From: Orychophragmus violaceus | Lineage: Eukaryota > Streptophyta > Magnoliopsida > Brassicales > Brassicaceae | Assembly (NCBI GenBank): GCA_030180135.1 | Contig: CM058230.1 | Location: forward strand, 24,326,067-24,390,066 | Reading direction: 5' to 3' | Length of the DNA stretch: 64,000 nucleotides | Shown: one piece after another, positions 34,473 to 44,341 of the stretch | Layout: every line of letters starts with the position of its first letter | Numbering within the stretch: position 1 is the stretch's first letter | Program-made: the position numbers and the translations under genes | The notes under the pieces: generated by a model | Told to the model about the DNA's origin: nothing | The model's input: the letters and a program-made list of their open reading frames with translations, nothing else | Database searches by the model: none

Positions 34473-34930
34473 ATGGTTCTTAGTCAAGCCAATGCTGTGG
34501 TTTTTTCTAAGCATGAAGTAGAACTTGACTGTCTATGTTATGACTTGGTTATATCCTATCAGTTGTATGTTTGGGGAAGAGGAGAACATAGAAGGCTCGG
34601 GTTTGGTGACAATGACAAGAGCAGCAAAATGGTTCCATAGAAAGTTTTACACCGGTAGGTACTGGGTTCGAATCCCCGAAGGCGCAGTTTTACAAGATTA
34701 ATGGAGGCAAGCTTATAAGGAAGTTTTCAGGAGCAGGTGAAGCCGTTGATCGTGACCGTTGATGGATTCTCGTAGAACGGAGATAGTATTATCTGTAAAA
34801 TTGTCCTTGTAATAGTTCTCATATAATCTGTATCAGCGTTAAAAAAAAAAAAAAAGTTAATTTATTAGCTGGAGAAGACATCATTAAGGTAACAACGTTA
34901 ATTTCTTAGCTTGAGAAGATATAATTTAAA
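34473..34930 (+). pseudogene. Captured RCC1-family gene fragment, split by a SINE
   Basis: After a splice-acceptor-like TTTTCAG at 34466-34472, a frame reads LYVWGRGEHRRLGFGDNDKS, a clear RCC1 repeat (beta-propeller, UVR8/RCC1-like family). It resembles Arabidopsis RCC1-family proteins as I remember them. The frame hits a stop at 34638-34640, is cut by a SINE at 34647-34855, and resumes as VNLLAGEDII at about 34856-34886. Only about one exon and a bit is present, so it is a transduplicated fragment and not a working gene. Confidence 0.75.
34647..34855 (+). mobile_element. 5'-truncated tRNA-derived SINE
   Basis: It contains a pol III B box, GGTTCGAATCC, at 34665-34675, a unique body, and a 15-A tail at 34841-34855. 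The flanks share AAAGTT (34641-34646 and 34853-34858), so this is a target duplication. The A box expected upstream is absent. Length and layout fit Brassicaceae SINEs, but I cannot name the family. Confidence 0.75.
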
Positions 34931-35149
34931 TATGTGTATTTAAGTATTTTTAAATTTTTAAAAAAAAAACTATTTGAGTTTCTGACCGATTTTTGACTAT
35001 AGGTCTTCAAAATAAGTGACCATTTTTGACACCATGTTTATTTTCGGGCAAGCGCCAAAAATTTTCACAATTTTTTTGGTCTAGCCCGCCTAAAATATTC
35101 CTCACAGAATACTGACCACATGTTTAGTTTTTTATTACATTTTATATAC

Positions 35150-36309
35150 TCTTCAAGACAAGAAAATATCTAGCACGTTCTTTCTTCCCCAATATCCATA
35201 AACTTTCTCAAACCTCCATTTGCAGACTCTATCACTCCGCCTCTCATCTCCCGATACTCTTTTTCTCCGGCGTCTTCCTCTCGCTCTCACCTCTATAGCT
35301 CTTCGTTTCCCTCTCACCTGACAATCTCCTTCAACAATGTAAGAATTTTTAAATTTTTATGGATCTCTATGTGTATAGGGTTTACCTTAGATTGGTACAT
35401 TTGAGATTTTATTTAGCTTAAACGAGTATGATTTCTTATGGGTCTGATTTAATATGCTAATTTCTTTCTGAATTTTTCTGGTCATAACTACGGTTCTTGA
35501 GTAGTTCGATTGAACAGGTTTTAGTTTGAAGCATTCAAATCGAATTTTTGTTACTGTAAAACGTATGGCCTGATGATTTATGAGCTTGGCCACTATAGCT
35601 TGATGATTGCGCCCAAATTTTTGGTACTTGTTTGTGATTTGCTTTTTTTCTTTTTGTCTATAGTTGATGATCTCTGTTTGATTTCTAGGATTGAAAGCTA
35701 CCCTGTTTTAGCTTGGTAATATTCATCTAACATGTTTGATTGTATTGTTCCAAAGTAGTCTCACATGTTTCTGGTATCCTGTAGTTTCATACTGATGATA
35801 GAACCATTGTTTAATGTTTGCCTAATATGTGCTTGATGGCGTTATGCTCCATCGCAGCTCAACAGCTTTGATTTTAAATATAAATTTTCGCATAAACTTG
35901 AATTAGATGTATGGAAGCATTGTATATGTGTTTAGAAGGTTCTCCATTTTGCTTGATGATTGTTAGCCATGCAATTCTTGAGATCAGTAAACGCTTATTA
36001 GTGAAAATGTGAAGTTTATCCTTTATAGTATAACTGTGTCTACGAATTAGGTTTCAGGAACTGATTCTATTTATAAATTGGGTAAGAAGCACATTCAGCT
36101 ATAACAGTGCTCAGTCTTCAATATTTGTTATGCTCTAATACCATAAATTTGTTCTACTTCTGATTTGTAAGTATTCCCTGTTTCTTCAGTCGATGGGACC
36201 AATGCCAAATAATGCACGTGAAAATGCGCGATCGTCGGCTAGTACCACGACCGGTTCTTCAGCACCACCAACATCATCGCAAAATTCCCCACCAGCAGCA
36301 ACATCTTAG
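35150..36309 (+). other. CACTA-2 segment resembling a 5' UTR, intron and short exon
   Basis: The CT-rich stretch at 35175-35338 looks like a 5' UTR. A donor (CAACAAT then GTAAGAAT at about 35339) and an acceptor (CCTGTTTCTTCAG ending 36189) bound an AT-rich, intron-like stretch of about 850 bp. The following exon has an ATG at 36193 and 38 codons rich in Ser, Thr, Pro and Ala, ending at TAG 36307-36309. The origin could be a captured gene 5' end or a transposase accessory gene. I do not recognise the product. Confidence 0.4.
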
Positions 36310-37027
36310 TTAGGAATTAGGATGTTTAGTATCTGAGTTTAAAAAAAATGGATTGTGTCCTAATCTTTTTGTAGAAAAATTATCTTTTAGTGTTGAATGC
36401 TTAATGTATTATTGCAGAACTTTAATTTCAATCTAAGTTTTATTTTCTTATTTTAATTAAAAATATTAATTTATGCATTTGATATGATTTATATTGAATA
36501 ATATATATAGTAAATAAATATATAAAGAAATAAAATTATCGGTATCTGTCAATATTCGGTCAGAAATTTTGAATATAACCCGTCAGTATGTGGTCAGAAA
36601 TTTTAAATATGATCCGTCAATAAACGGTCAGAAATTTTAAATATGATCTGTCGATGATCGGTCAGAAAATCGTCGGCATATATCGTCAGAAAGTGGTCGG
36701 CAGTTTATCAGGATATGTCGTCGGAAAGTGATCGAGAGTTCGTCGGGATATGTCGTCGGAAACTGATCGGGAGTTCGTCATTATACGTGGTCGGTAAGTG
36801 GTCGGTAGTTTGTCGGGAATTGTGATCAAAGAACGGTCAGTAATTACCCACGACTTACTGAGGGTTGATGCCGTCAAAAATTTCTAACCGTTTGTTGACG
36901 GGTTCAATATTTCTGACCATTTCAAACTGACGGTCTATCGCGGTCAGAAATCGGTGAGAAATGTCCATTTCTGACCATTTCCTCACCGTTTCGACCGTCA
37001 CGATAGTGCCTTTTTCTTGTGGCATGC

Positions 37028-39210
37028 CACAGTTGAATGGTGTTTCCAAAAGGAGAAATCGAACTTTATTAGATATGGTTCGATCAATGATGAGTCATGC
37101 AGATCTTCCATTATCCTTTTGGGGATACGCCCTAGAAACGTCTGCGTTTACGCTAAACAGATGTCCATCAAAATCAGTTGAAAAGACACCATATGAGATG
37201 TGGACCGGAAGAGTTCCGAATTTGTCTTTTCTTAAAATTTGGAGTTGTGATGCTTATGTTAAACGTATGTTTACCGATAAGCTCGGACCCAAATTTGATA
37301 AATGCTACTTTGTTGGTTATCCCAAAGAAACCAAAGGTTATTACTTTTACAACCCTATTGAGAACAAAGTGTTTGTTGCTCGTAATGGTGCTTTCTAGAA
37401 AGAGAATTTCTTTCCAAGAAAAACAGTGGGAGTAAAGTACATCTCGAAGAAGTTCGAGAAACACAGGAGATTGTTCCGACTTCTCAAGAAGAGGATCAAT
37501 TAGATTTACGAAGAGTCGTAGAATCTACACCTGTGGAACATGAGGTACGTAGGTCCGAAAGGACACGTCACGAATCTGTTAGATATGGGTTTTTGGTGAC
37601 TGATCATCATGAACTATTGATAATAGAGAGTGATGAACCTACGTCCTTTGAGAAAGCAATGATGGGCCCTGACTCCGAAAAGTGGCTAGAAGCCGCAAAA
37701 TCTGAAATGGAATCCATGTCAGTAAACAAAGTATGGACTTTGGTTGATTTACTTGATGGTGTCAAAACCATTGAGTGTAAAATGGGTTTTCAAGAAGAAA
37801 ACAGACATGGATGGTAATATACAGATATACAAAGTTAGATTGGTGGCTAAAGGTTACAAGCAAATTCATGGTATAGATTATGATGAAACCTATTCCCCAG
37901 TCGCAATGCTTAAGTCCATTCGGATTCTCCTAGCGATTCCCGCTTATTACGATTATGAGATATGGCAGATGGATGTGAAAACAGTTTTCCTTAATGGAAA
38001 TCTCGAAGAGGATGTGTACATGACACAGCCTGAGGGTTTCACAGTCCATGGGAGTTCTAGGAAAGTATGCAAGCTTCAACGTTCCATTTATGGTTTGAAG
38101 CAAGCATCTCGGAGTTGGAATCTTCGTTTTAATGAGGCAATCAAAGAGTTTGATTTCATTAGAAACGAAGAAGAACCATGCGTTTACAAGAAGACTAGTG
38201 GGAGTGCAGTTGTTTTCTTAGTATTGTATGTGGATGACATACTTCTGATTGGAAATGACATTCCTATGCTTAATTCTGTAAAGACTTGGCTAGGAAGTTG
38301 TTTTTCAATGAAAGACATGGGAGAAGCCGCATATATTCTTGGAATAAGAATCTATAGAGATAGATTAAATAAGCTTATTGGATTATGTCAAGATACTTAT
38401 ATAGATAAGGTCTTGCACAGATTCCAAATGCATGATTCCAAGAAAGGTTTTCTACCAATGTCTCATGGCATAACTCTCAGCAAGACTCAATGTCCTTCGA
38501 CACATGATGAGCGAGAGCGGATGAGTAGAATCCCATATGCTTCTGCTATAGGATCTATCATGTATGTCATGCTCTGTGCTCATCCAGATGTTGCATGTGC
38601 TTTGAGCATAACGAGTAGATACCAATCTGATCCAGGTGAGAGTCACTGGACAGCAGTCAAGAACATCCTCAAATATTTGAGAAATACTAAGGATAAGTTC
38701 TTGGTCTATGGAGGAAATGATGAGCTTGTTGTCAGTGGTTACACCGATGCGAGTTTCCAGACAGACAAAGATGATTACCGATCACAATCTGGTTTTATCT
38801 TTTGTCTTAATGGAGGAGCTGTAAGTTGGAAGAGTTCCAAGCAGAGCACCGTAGCATACTCTACAACCGAAGCTGAGTACATTGCTGCTTCTGAAGCAGC
38901 AAAGGAAGCTGTTTGGATTCGGAAGTTCATTACTGAACTAGGTGTGGTTCCTAGTATTTCTAGCCCAGTGGAACTCTATTGTGACAACAATGGAGCTATC
39001 ACACAAGCAAAAGAACCTAGATCCCACCAGAAATCCTAACACATTCAGAGGATATATCACCTCATTCGTGAGATCGTTGATAGAGGAGATGTGAAGATTA
39101 ACAGAGTCTCGACGGATGCAAATGTTGCTGATCCATTGACTAAGCCTCTTCCACGGCCTAAGCATGAGAGTCATACGGCTGCTGTAGGCATTAAGTTTCT
39201 TAAGATGTGA
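37028..39210 (+). pseudogene. pol: Copia-2 pol, second part: integrase end, RT, RNase H
   Basis: The integrase C-terminus (NGVSKRRNRTLLDMVRSMM) resumes after the CACTA element. Frameshifts occur near 37398 and 37780. RT has MDVKTVFLNGNLEEDVYM near 37970 and catalytic LYVDDILLIGND near 38224-38260. RNase H has YTDASFQTDKDD near 38742 and TEAEYIAASEAAKEAVW near 38868. A stop at about 39037-39039 lies just before the last conserved block (ADPLTKPLPRPKH near 39130). Apart from these breaks, similarity to Copia-3 is close. Confidence 0.9.
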
Positions 39211-40031
39211 TCTTAATTCTAGTGGGAGGATTTTTCTTTTATGATGATCACGTTTACATACATTTGGTTATGTTTTCAAATTAATGAAATTTGTTTCAGA
39301 TTTATTTGGTTATTGGATAATAAATAAAAGTCCCAAAATAATTTATATCATTTTACAGGTCATCAAGTGCGTGACTTGATCGTGAAACCCTATAAGTGAA
39401 ATATGACATAAATTATTATGGTCTCTGGTCAAGGTTATTAAAATGGGACGTTAATGACTGAAGATGACTAGTATGTGAGGTGGTTGATGACTAAGTTTCG
39501 TGGAATCATTTAATATGATGTATTAAAGCCAATCGCATAGACATGTGTTGGGGAACACAGGGTTGGACTGACCCGCTATGAGAACTCTACAAGATTGTTA
39601 TATGAGTGTCATAAGAGTTTCTCATCACGACTATAGAGTGTAGTCCTTTGACCTGAAGTCGTCATGATTTCTTACTTATGGATTAGTTCACTTTGACTTT
39701 GTCAAACGTCGGCCGTAACAGGTGATTATAAAGACATTGCTTGGGTGTAATACGAATTTTGTAAGGAACAGGGATGGAACAAGATGGGATTTGTCCCTCC
39801 TATATAACGGGAGATAAATATCCTAGGGCCTATCGAAGATTTGATACTGAGAAATGCATGGCCGTGCTCAAACGAGGTGAATGTCATTCATTTGTTTAAT
39901 CAGTATAAATCGGAGTTCGATAAACGTGATCTAGCTTAATAAGGATGACACCGTTTCTTTCCTTATGCTAAGATCGAGATATAGAGACAAAGGGATTATG
40001 GGAATAGATGATTCCAGTACAAGTGGGAGAT
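39211..40031 (+). other. Copia-2 3' noncoding region and polypurine tract
   Basis: About 820 bp without a gene. It contains CGACTATAGAGTGTAGTCC near 39618-39636, as in Copia-1. The polypurine tract AAGTGGGAGA is at 40021-40030. Confidence 0.8.
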
Positions 40032-40323
40032 TGTTGGGAATGTCCTGAAATAAATTGTACTTACTCTTATTAGAGTCGTAACGTCGAGGTTCGACAATCG
40101 TATAATATTAGGTGGTTATAATGTTTTGCTAGAAACCACTTATAATCTATGAATTAAGAATTCATTACTAATATTATATGATCCTACAGGGTCACACACC
40201 TAAGCAAACTGGATTAAACATATTTGTGGTATGTGGTTAGAGAGTTATTTATATATAAATAGATATATAAATAAGTGCACATAATAATATATGTGTATAT
40301 ATATATATATTTACGTGGGTTAT
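40032..40323 (+). repeat. Copia-2 3' LTR, first segment
   Basis: This is the LTR start (TGTTGGGAATGTCC) up to the insertion of element A. The last five bases GTTAT (40319-40323) are the left target duplication of A. It has 33 bp near 40213-40246 that the 5' LTR lacks. Confidence 0.92.
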
Positions 40324-41546
40324 TGATAGGCTCTAAGTTTTACCCTATTCTAAACTGCAAGTGAACAGCAATGTCAAAGTAGTATATAGGGCTATCGAAT
40401 CCACAGGGACACTTGGTCTCAATAGAAACAGAAACGTAGAGATTAATACTAGAAATAAGCAGATAGTGAAGTAAATAAATTGCGAAGCAAGAAAGTAAAC
40501 AGTAGCAGAGATTAACGGTTGTGAAGCAATAAACTAAAAGCGTCAAGCCTAGGGTATTCTCAGGAAATCAGACAAGCAGACAGTTCATTCAGCAAGGATC
40601 TAATTAAGCACAGTTCTAGAACTCAAAACACAGATATAGAATTAACCAAATTCCTTTGCGATAATTCTCTAAGTCTAAGTGCAGCAAACCAAACTTTCGT
40701 TTGCGAGAACTAACAGATTAAACTAGCATTAATCCCAAGTTTGATATGTTCACAATTATCCTAAACCAAACTTCCGTTTGCGCAAAGTTTAATTGCCCAA
40801 TTTAATTAGTTCAGATTCCTAAACCCCACTTCCGTGACGTATTTAGCAACCTAAGATCTAGATTCTAATTGATCAGGTTAGAACTAGCTTTAAGCACAAT
40901 TAAATTGAAAAACAGATATAGTTATGAATCCTTAACTGAATTTGAACAAGTCTAGCAAGTCATGAAATCCTATGTGAGAAACCCTAAACTCAACTATGGA
41001 TCTACTCAGACATGATTAATGAAAACATAATCAAAGAAATAATAGATTGCATATAAGAAATTAAATAGATAAAGGGGTTCGAAATCTTCTCCAAAATAAG
41101 TGAATACAGGAAATAGATCAGCCCCAAAAGCTCTAGAAATCTCTTAGCTATTAGTATCAAAGCGTAATGTAAAGCGTATAAAGCGTATCTAATTAAAACA
41201 CTAAAAACTCTATTATATAGGTATAATCTCGGTCAGGGGCTTCTTTGTAAATATCAGGAACTTCTGGATCAAAGTGCAATATCTTGATTCTTCTAAACCG
41301 CCGAGTTTTTGGCCCATCTCGCTGGTGCATCGACCGTTGCAGGTGTGCAACGATCGACACCTTTCTCTGTTTCGGACAGTGAACTCTATCTCTCGGCCAA
41401 TCACTCCAAAAATCTCCAAAATGCTCCATTATCTCCAATTCAGCTCCAAACCTGATTATACCTGTAAAAGACTCTAAAAGAACACAAAAGACACTAAAAA
41501 CACAACTATATCATGGCATAAAACCGATAAAAACCATGATATGTCA
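40324..41546 (-). repeat. Element A 3' LTR
   Basis: It reads TGATAGGCTCTAAG to CATGATATGTCA on the plus strand. An ATCGACCG/ACGATCGA hairpin pair lies at 41327-41358, about 200 bp from the U3 start on the element strand. Confidence 0.93.
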
Positions 41547-42900
41547 ACTCCCCCACACTTAGCCTTTGCTTGCCCTCAAGCAAAACATAGAACTAAAGCA
41601 TGGTGAAGAGGTTTGAAAACTTTCAGAAACTCATTTCATCCTAGAAGCTACAATACTCAGATTCCCCTTAGTAAACCACTGCAAGAATCAATCACAGGAT
41701 ATCAAGACCACAATGTACTTCCCCCACACTTAGCAACTGTCCTAGGTAAACTCCACAATCACATTCAAGCATTCAAATTCTCCCTACTGACTTCTGCAAG
41801 TATTTAAGTGCGGTCTCACCTAAGGAGTATCGATCAAAGGGCACATGGATTCTTACCTTATCAGCTCTAGACCACCATACTATCTTTCTCTAGTCCCTTT
41901 CTTCTCTTTCCCTTCTTTAACAACTGATTTTTCCCCACTGGGTATCATTTTATTTTTTTTATCAGTGTTCTTCCCGTTATGGGGTGTACTTTGGACACAT
42001 TCCATGGATCACATGAGAGATAATAGTGTTTGCTACTATTCCCATGACCACTTCGGAGTTACTAACTCATCCTCAGTTTATTTTTTATTTTTTTACTTTA
42101 CAGAAGGGGAGAAGGGAACTAAATAGGACAGGTTTACAGGCTATGTCAGAACTAACAAGGGAATCCGACACAAAGTATACCAAGCCCTTAGGTGAGAAAT
42201 CTAAGTCAGTATTAAGGTTGAAGTCAGTAAAAGGATCCTCTGATACCTGAAGTGATGTGGGTGTTCCCAGTAGGTTGATCTGTGATGGGGTTTTCTAATA
42301 GTCATAGATAGATCCTGCAACTTCATCCCAATGGTTACTTAAGTTCCTGCAAGTCTTGTAAATCTTCTCAGAAAATCATAGTTTCTTACTTAAACAATTT
42401 TGACTCAATAAAACAAAAATTTTTGAAAAACGGACTGACTCTTAAGAAAACAGAAAACAAAAGTCAGTAGCACCTCCCCCACACTTAAGACACACTGTCC
42501 CCAGTAGTGTCCAGCGAAGGATCGGTAAAAAGAAAGAAAAATTGAAAAGGTGAAATTATGTTTGTCGGGTTACCTCTGTCGCTCAGGCATCGACCGTTGC
42601 ACTAAGTGCATCGACCGTTACTTGGCGATTTTCATGTATGGTCGATCGTTGCTCAGGACCGCAACGATCGCTGCAATGCGATTCCTTTCGTGTTGTGACG
42701 ATCGACACAGAAGTGCGTCGATCGTTGCACTGCGATTTAACCGAGACCTGCAAACATAAACTCACCAGAAACAAAAACAAACGTAAAATCCTAACAAAAA
42801 CACCAAAAATTAAGTAGAAAAACACCAGTACCTAATGGTGGGTTGCCTCCCACCTAGCGCTTGTTTAAGGTCAATAGCTTGACCGGACGGATGGGAATTT
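41547..42900 (-). other. Element A 3' noncoding region with polypurine tract
   Basis: No gene is supported on either strand; open frames such as that at 41845-42126 are not conserved as proteins (frameshifted in element B). The polypurine tract is the complement of AACTCCCCCACACTT at 41547-41561. A similar CTCCCCCACACTTA block recurs at 42474-42487, possibly a second, internal polypurine tract. The ATCGATCG motif cluster lies at 42585-42735. Confidence 0.7.
42582..42740. repeat. Cluster of ATCGATCG near-palindromes (element A internal)
   Basis: Six copies lie at about 42586, 42607, 42649, 42660, 42695 and 42717 with alternating orientation, separated by GGCGATT, AATGCGATT and CTGCGATT spacers. 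GGTCGATCGTTGC and GCAACGATCG at 42646-42670 form a hairpin. The same array is found in element B at 56113-56262. Confidence 0.85.
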
Positions 42901-44121
42901 TCAGGTACCAGGAGGTCCTGACAGAGACTTTTTCTGTCTCTGTTCAAGTCTCCTCATCCAAGGTGGCGTATAAGCATTTAGATCATGAGATCTTCCAAGG
43001 AATGAGTAATCAGAATCAGGGCGGGAGCGAAGCTTGGGCGGTCTACTGCGTTTTCCTGCATTCAAAATAATGTGGTCAGAAGGTTTAAGCTTAGGTGATT
43101 TGTACCTTACCTTTGATGTATATCTGATGTCTGGAGCTTTCTGCTTATGAGCAGTTGCAGGTACTGAAGATGTTAGAGCAGGTTCAAGAGGAACCGCCAT
43201 CTTCTTTTCTCCACTATCAGATACTGTAGTTCCACCAATCTGAACTTCTTCTTTCAGATGACCATCAGTGGAGATCACCTTCTTTTCATGAACTCGCGAA
43301 GTTTCAATTGGTGGTGTTTTATTCACCTTCTTATCCATCACTTTTATGCAGTTAGCCACTTCTAGCTCTTGTTTGGAAGGTTTGGGAACCTTAGGATATG
43401 GCACTGGGGGCTTGTAGACTCGTTCTGGTACTGTTGCAGGTTTCTGGACATGTCTGCGTTCTGTGTCGATCGTTGCATGATGTGTGTCGATCGATGCAAG
43501 GCGATTCTGTTTCTCGAAAGAACTCGAAATTGCCGTCAGAATGGCGTGTCGATCGTCACTGAGGGGGTGTCGATCGGTGCATGTATCAGACAGACAATAT
43601 TCATCCAGAAAATCCGAGATTATGCTCTCTTCTTCACCTAGCAACTCAATCTCATCCCTTATGTTCACAGCATTGATGTGCAGCTTCCGTTCAGCTCTCT
43701 TAGCTTCATTCTGCCTCTCTATTGCTACATCTCTTCGTTCAATTTTGATATCCAGCTCCTCCATATGCGTGCTCAAAGATTCAAACTTCTCACTCAAGTC
43801 TTCATACAAAGCATCCATCTTTGAGTTGAAGGACCTATCAATCTGTTGTTGTCTCTCAAGGTACTGCTCCATCATGATTTCCATTCTGCTCTCATGAGCT
43901 GTAGGTGCAGGCGGTACTTGGTAAGAAGAAACACTACAACTCCTTGTAAAGGGTTTCTGAAAAGCAGATCCGTGACTATAGAATCCAGTTCTTTCAACGC
44001 AATGGTTAGCTTCTTGTGCGTACTTTCCAAGTAGAAGACTATGCAGAGAGTCAACTTGGTTCTTCAACCCAGCTATCTGTGAACTGTCAATCCCTGAGAT
44101 GAAGATATCATTCCGACACAT
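42901..44121 (-). CDS. Element A ORF, 406 aa, coiled-coil Athila ORF1-like protein
   Basis: The frame starts at ATG 44121 (MCRNDIFISGIDSSQ). It is open to 42901 and is conserved in element B with about 93 percent identity by eye. Residues about 85-185 (MEIMMEQYLERQQQIDRSF onwards) are strongly helical and predicted coiled coil. A SIDTHHATIDTERRH segment near residue 215 is encoded by the ATCGATCG repeats. The C-terminal half is Lys/Pro-rich and basic (HKQKAPDIRYTSKVRYKSPK), and the end (LNAYTPPWMRR) recalls Brassicaceae Athila ORF1 proteins as I remember them. No zinc knuckle is seen. It may bind element RNA or another element's Gag; that is inference. Confidence 0.75.
   Translation of the reverse strand: MCRNDIFISGIDSSQIAGLKNQVDSLHSLLLGKYAQEANHCVERTGFYSHGSAFQKPFTRSCSVSSYQVPPAPTAHESRMEIMMEQYLERQQQIDRSFNSKMDALYEDLSEKFESLSTHMEELDIKIERRDVAIERQNEAKRAERKLHINAVNIRDEIELLGEEESIISDFLDEYCLSDTCTDRHPLSDDRHAILTAISSSFEKQNRLASIDTHHATIDTERRHVQKPATVPERVYKPPVPYPKVPKPSKQELEVANCIKVMDKKVNKTPPIETSRVHEKKVISTDGHLKEEVQIGGTTVSDSGEKKMAVPLEPALTSSVPATAHKQKAPDIRYTSKVRYKSPKLKPSDHIILNAGKRSRPPKLRSRPDSDYSFLGRSHDLNAYTPPWMRRLEQRQKKSLSGPPGT
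43458..43582. repeat. ATCGATCG motifs within the element A coding sequence
   Basis: Copies near 43467, 43487, 43545 and 43571 lie in frame inside the ORF, so the DNA motif and the protein (SID/TID tripeptides) are both constrained. In element B the equivalents are at 62540-62660. Confidence 0.8.
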
Positions 44122-44159
44122 CGTCCTGACGATCTCTTAGTATTCTTAGTGATTCAGCG

Positions 44160-44205
44160 AAGTGTGTCGATCGATGCAAGCAGGGCGTCGATCGACGCAA
44201 TGCGA
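44160..44205. repeat. Paired ATCGATCG motif upstream of element A ORF
   Basis: GTGTCGATCGATGCA, a 6-nt spacer (AGCAGG), GCGTCGATCGACGCA, then ATGCGAAATC. This is the same composite unit as in the Copia-3 leader. The element B equivalent is at 63236-63280. Confidence 0.8.
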
Positions 44206-44317
44206 AATCAGAGAAAACAGAAAAATAAATCAGCAAAAATAAAAAAAAGCAAAAACGAAAAGAAAACAAAAAATCCTAGTAAAACCCTAAGCTCTAAGCT
44301 ATCGAAGACTCAAAGAG

Positions 44318-44335
44318 TCCCCGGCAACGGCGCCA
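44318..44335 (-). promoter_or_regulatory. Primer binding site, tRNA-Asp-type (element A)
   Basis: TCCCCGGCAACGGCGCCA on the plus strand is the complement of the Athila-type site TGGCGCCGTTGCCGGGGA. It lies six bases from the LTR. Confidence 0.9.
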
Positions 44336-44341
44336 AAAACC

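Larger units (their letters stand above)
33715..37024 (+). mobile_element. CACTA-2: 3.3-kb non-autonomous CACTA element with captured gene DNA
   Basis: The left end is CACTACAAGAGAAATT. The right end reads CTTTTTCTTGTGGCA, a degenerate inverted copy (three differences in the terminal nine, all transitions). A 3-bp duplication TGC flanks it (33712-33714 and 37025-37027), and its removal rejoins the Copia-2 integrase frame. Both ends (33730-34080 and 36540-37000) are dense in GGTCAG/CTGACC-type motifs, the expected subterminal transposase sites. Inside are a transposase-associated exon, an RCC1 fragment, a SINE and a spliced-gene-like segment. Confidence 0.88.

Noticed and set aside
34473..34646. 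A host RCC1-family gene
   Set aside because: Only one exon-sized fragment with a stop is present, enclosed in CACTA ends and split by a SINE.
34651..34690. A tRNA gene suggested by GGTTCGAATCC
   Set aside because: Only the B box is present, there is no A box or cloverleaf, and it is followed by a unique body and a poly-A tail with target duplications, so it is a SINE.
41845..42126. A 93-codon frame with hydrophobic stretches, also partly present at 55367-55654
   Set aside because: The frame is shifted at its end between A and B, has no known domain and lies in the noncoding 3' part, so I do not call a gene.
42582..42740. A CRISPR-like array (regularly spaced near-identical repeats)
   Set aside because: The setting is a plant genome, spacers are only a few bases and repeats alternate in orientation. 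This is a hairpin motif cluster.
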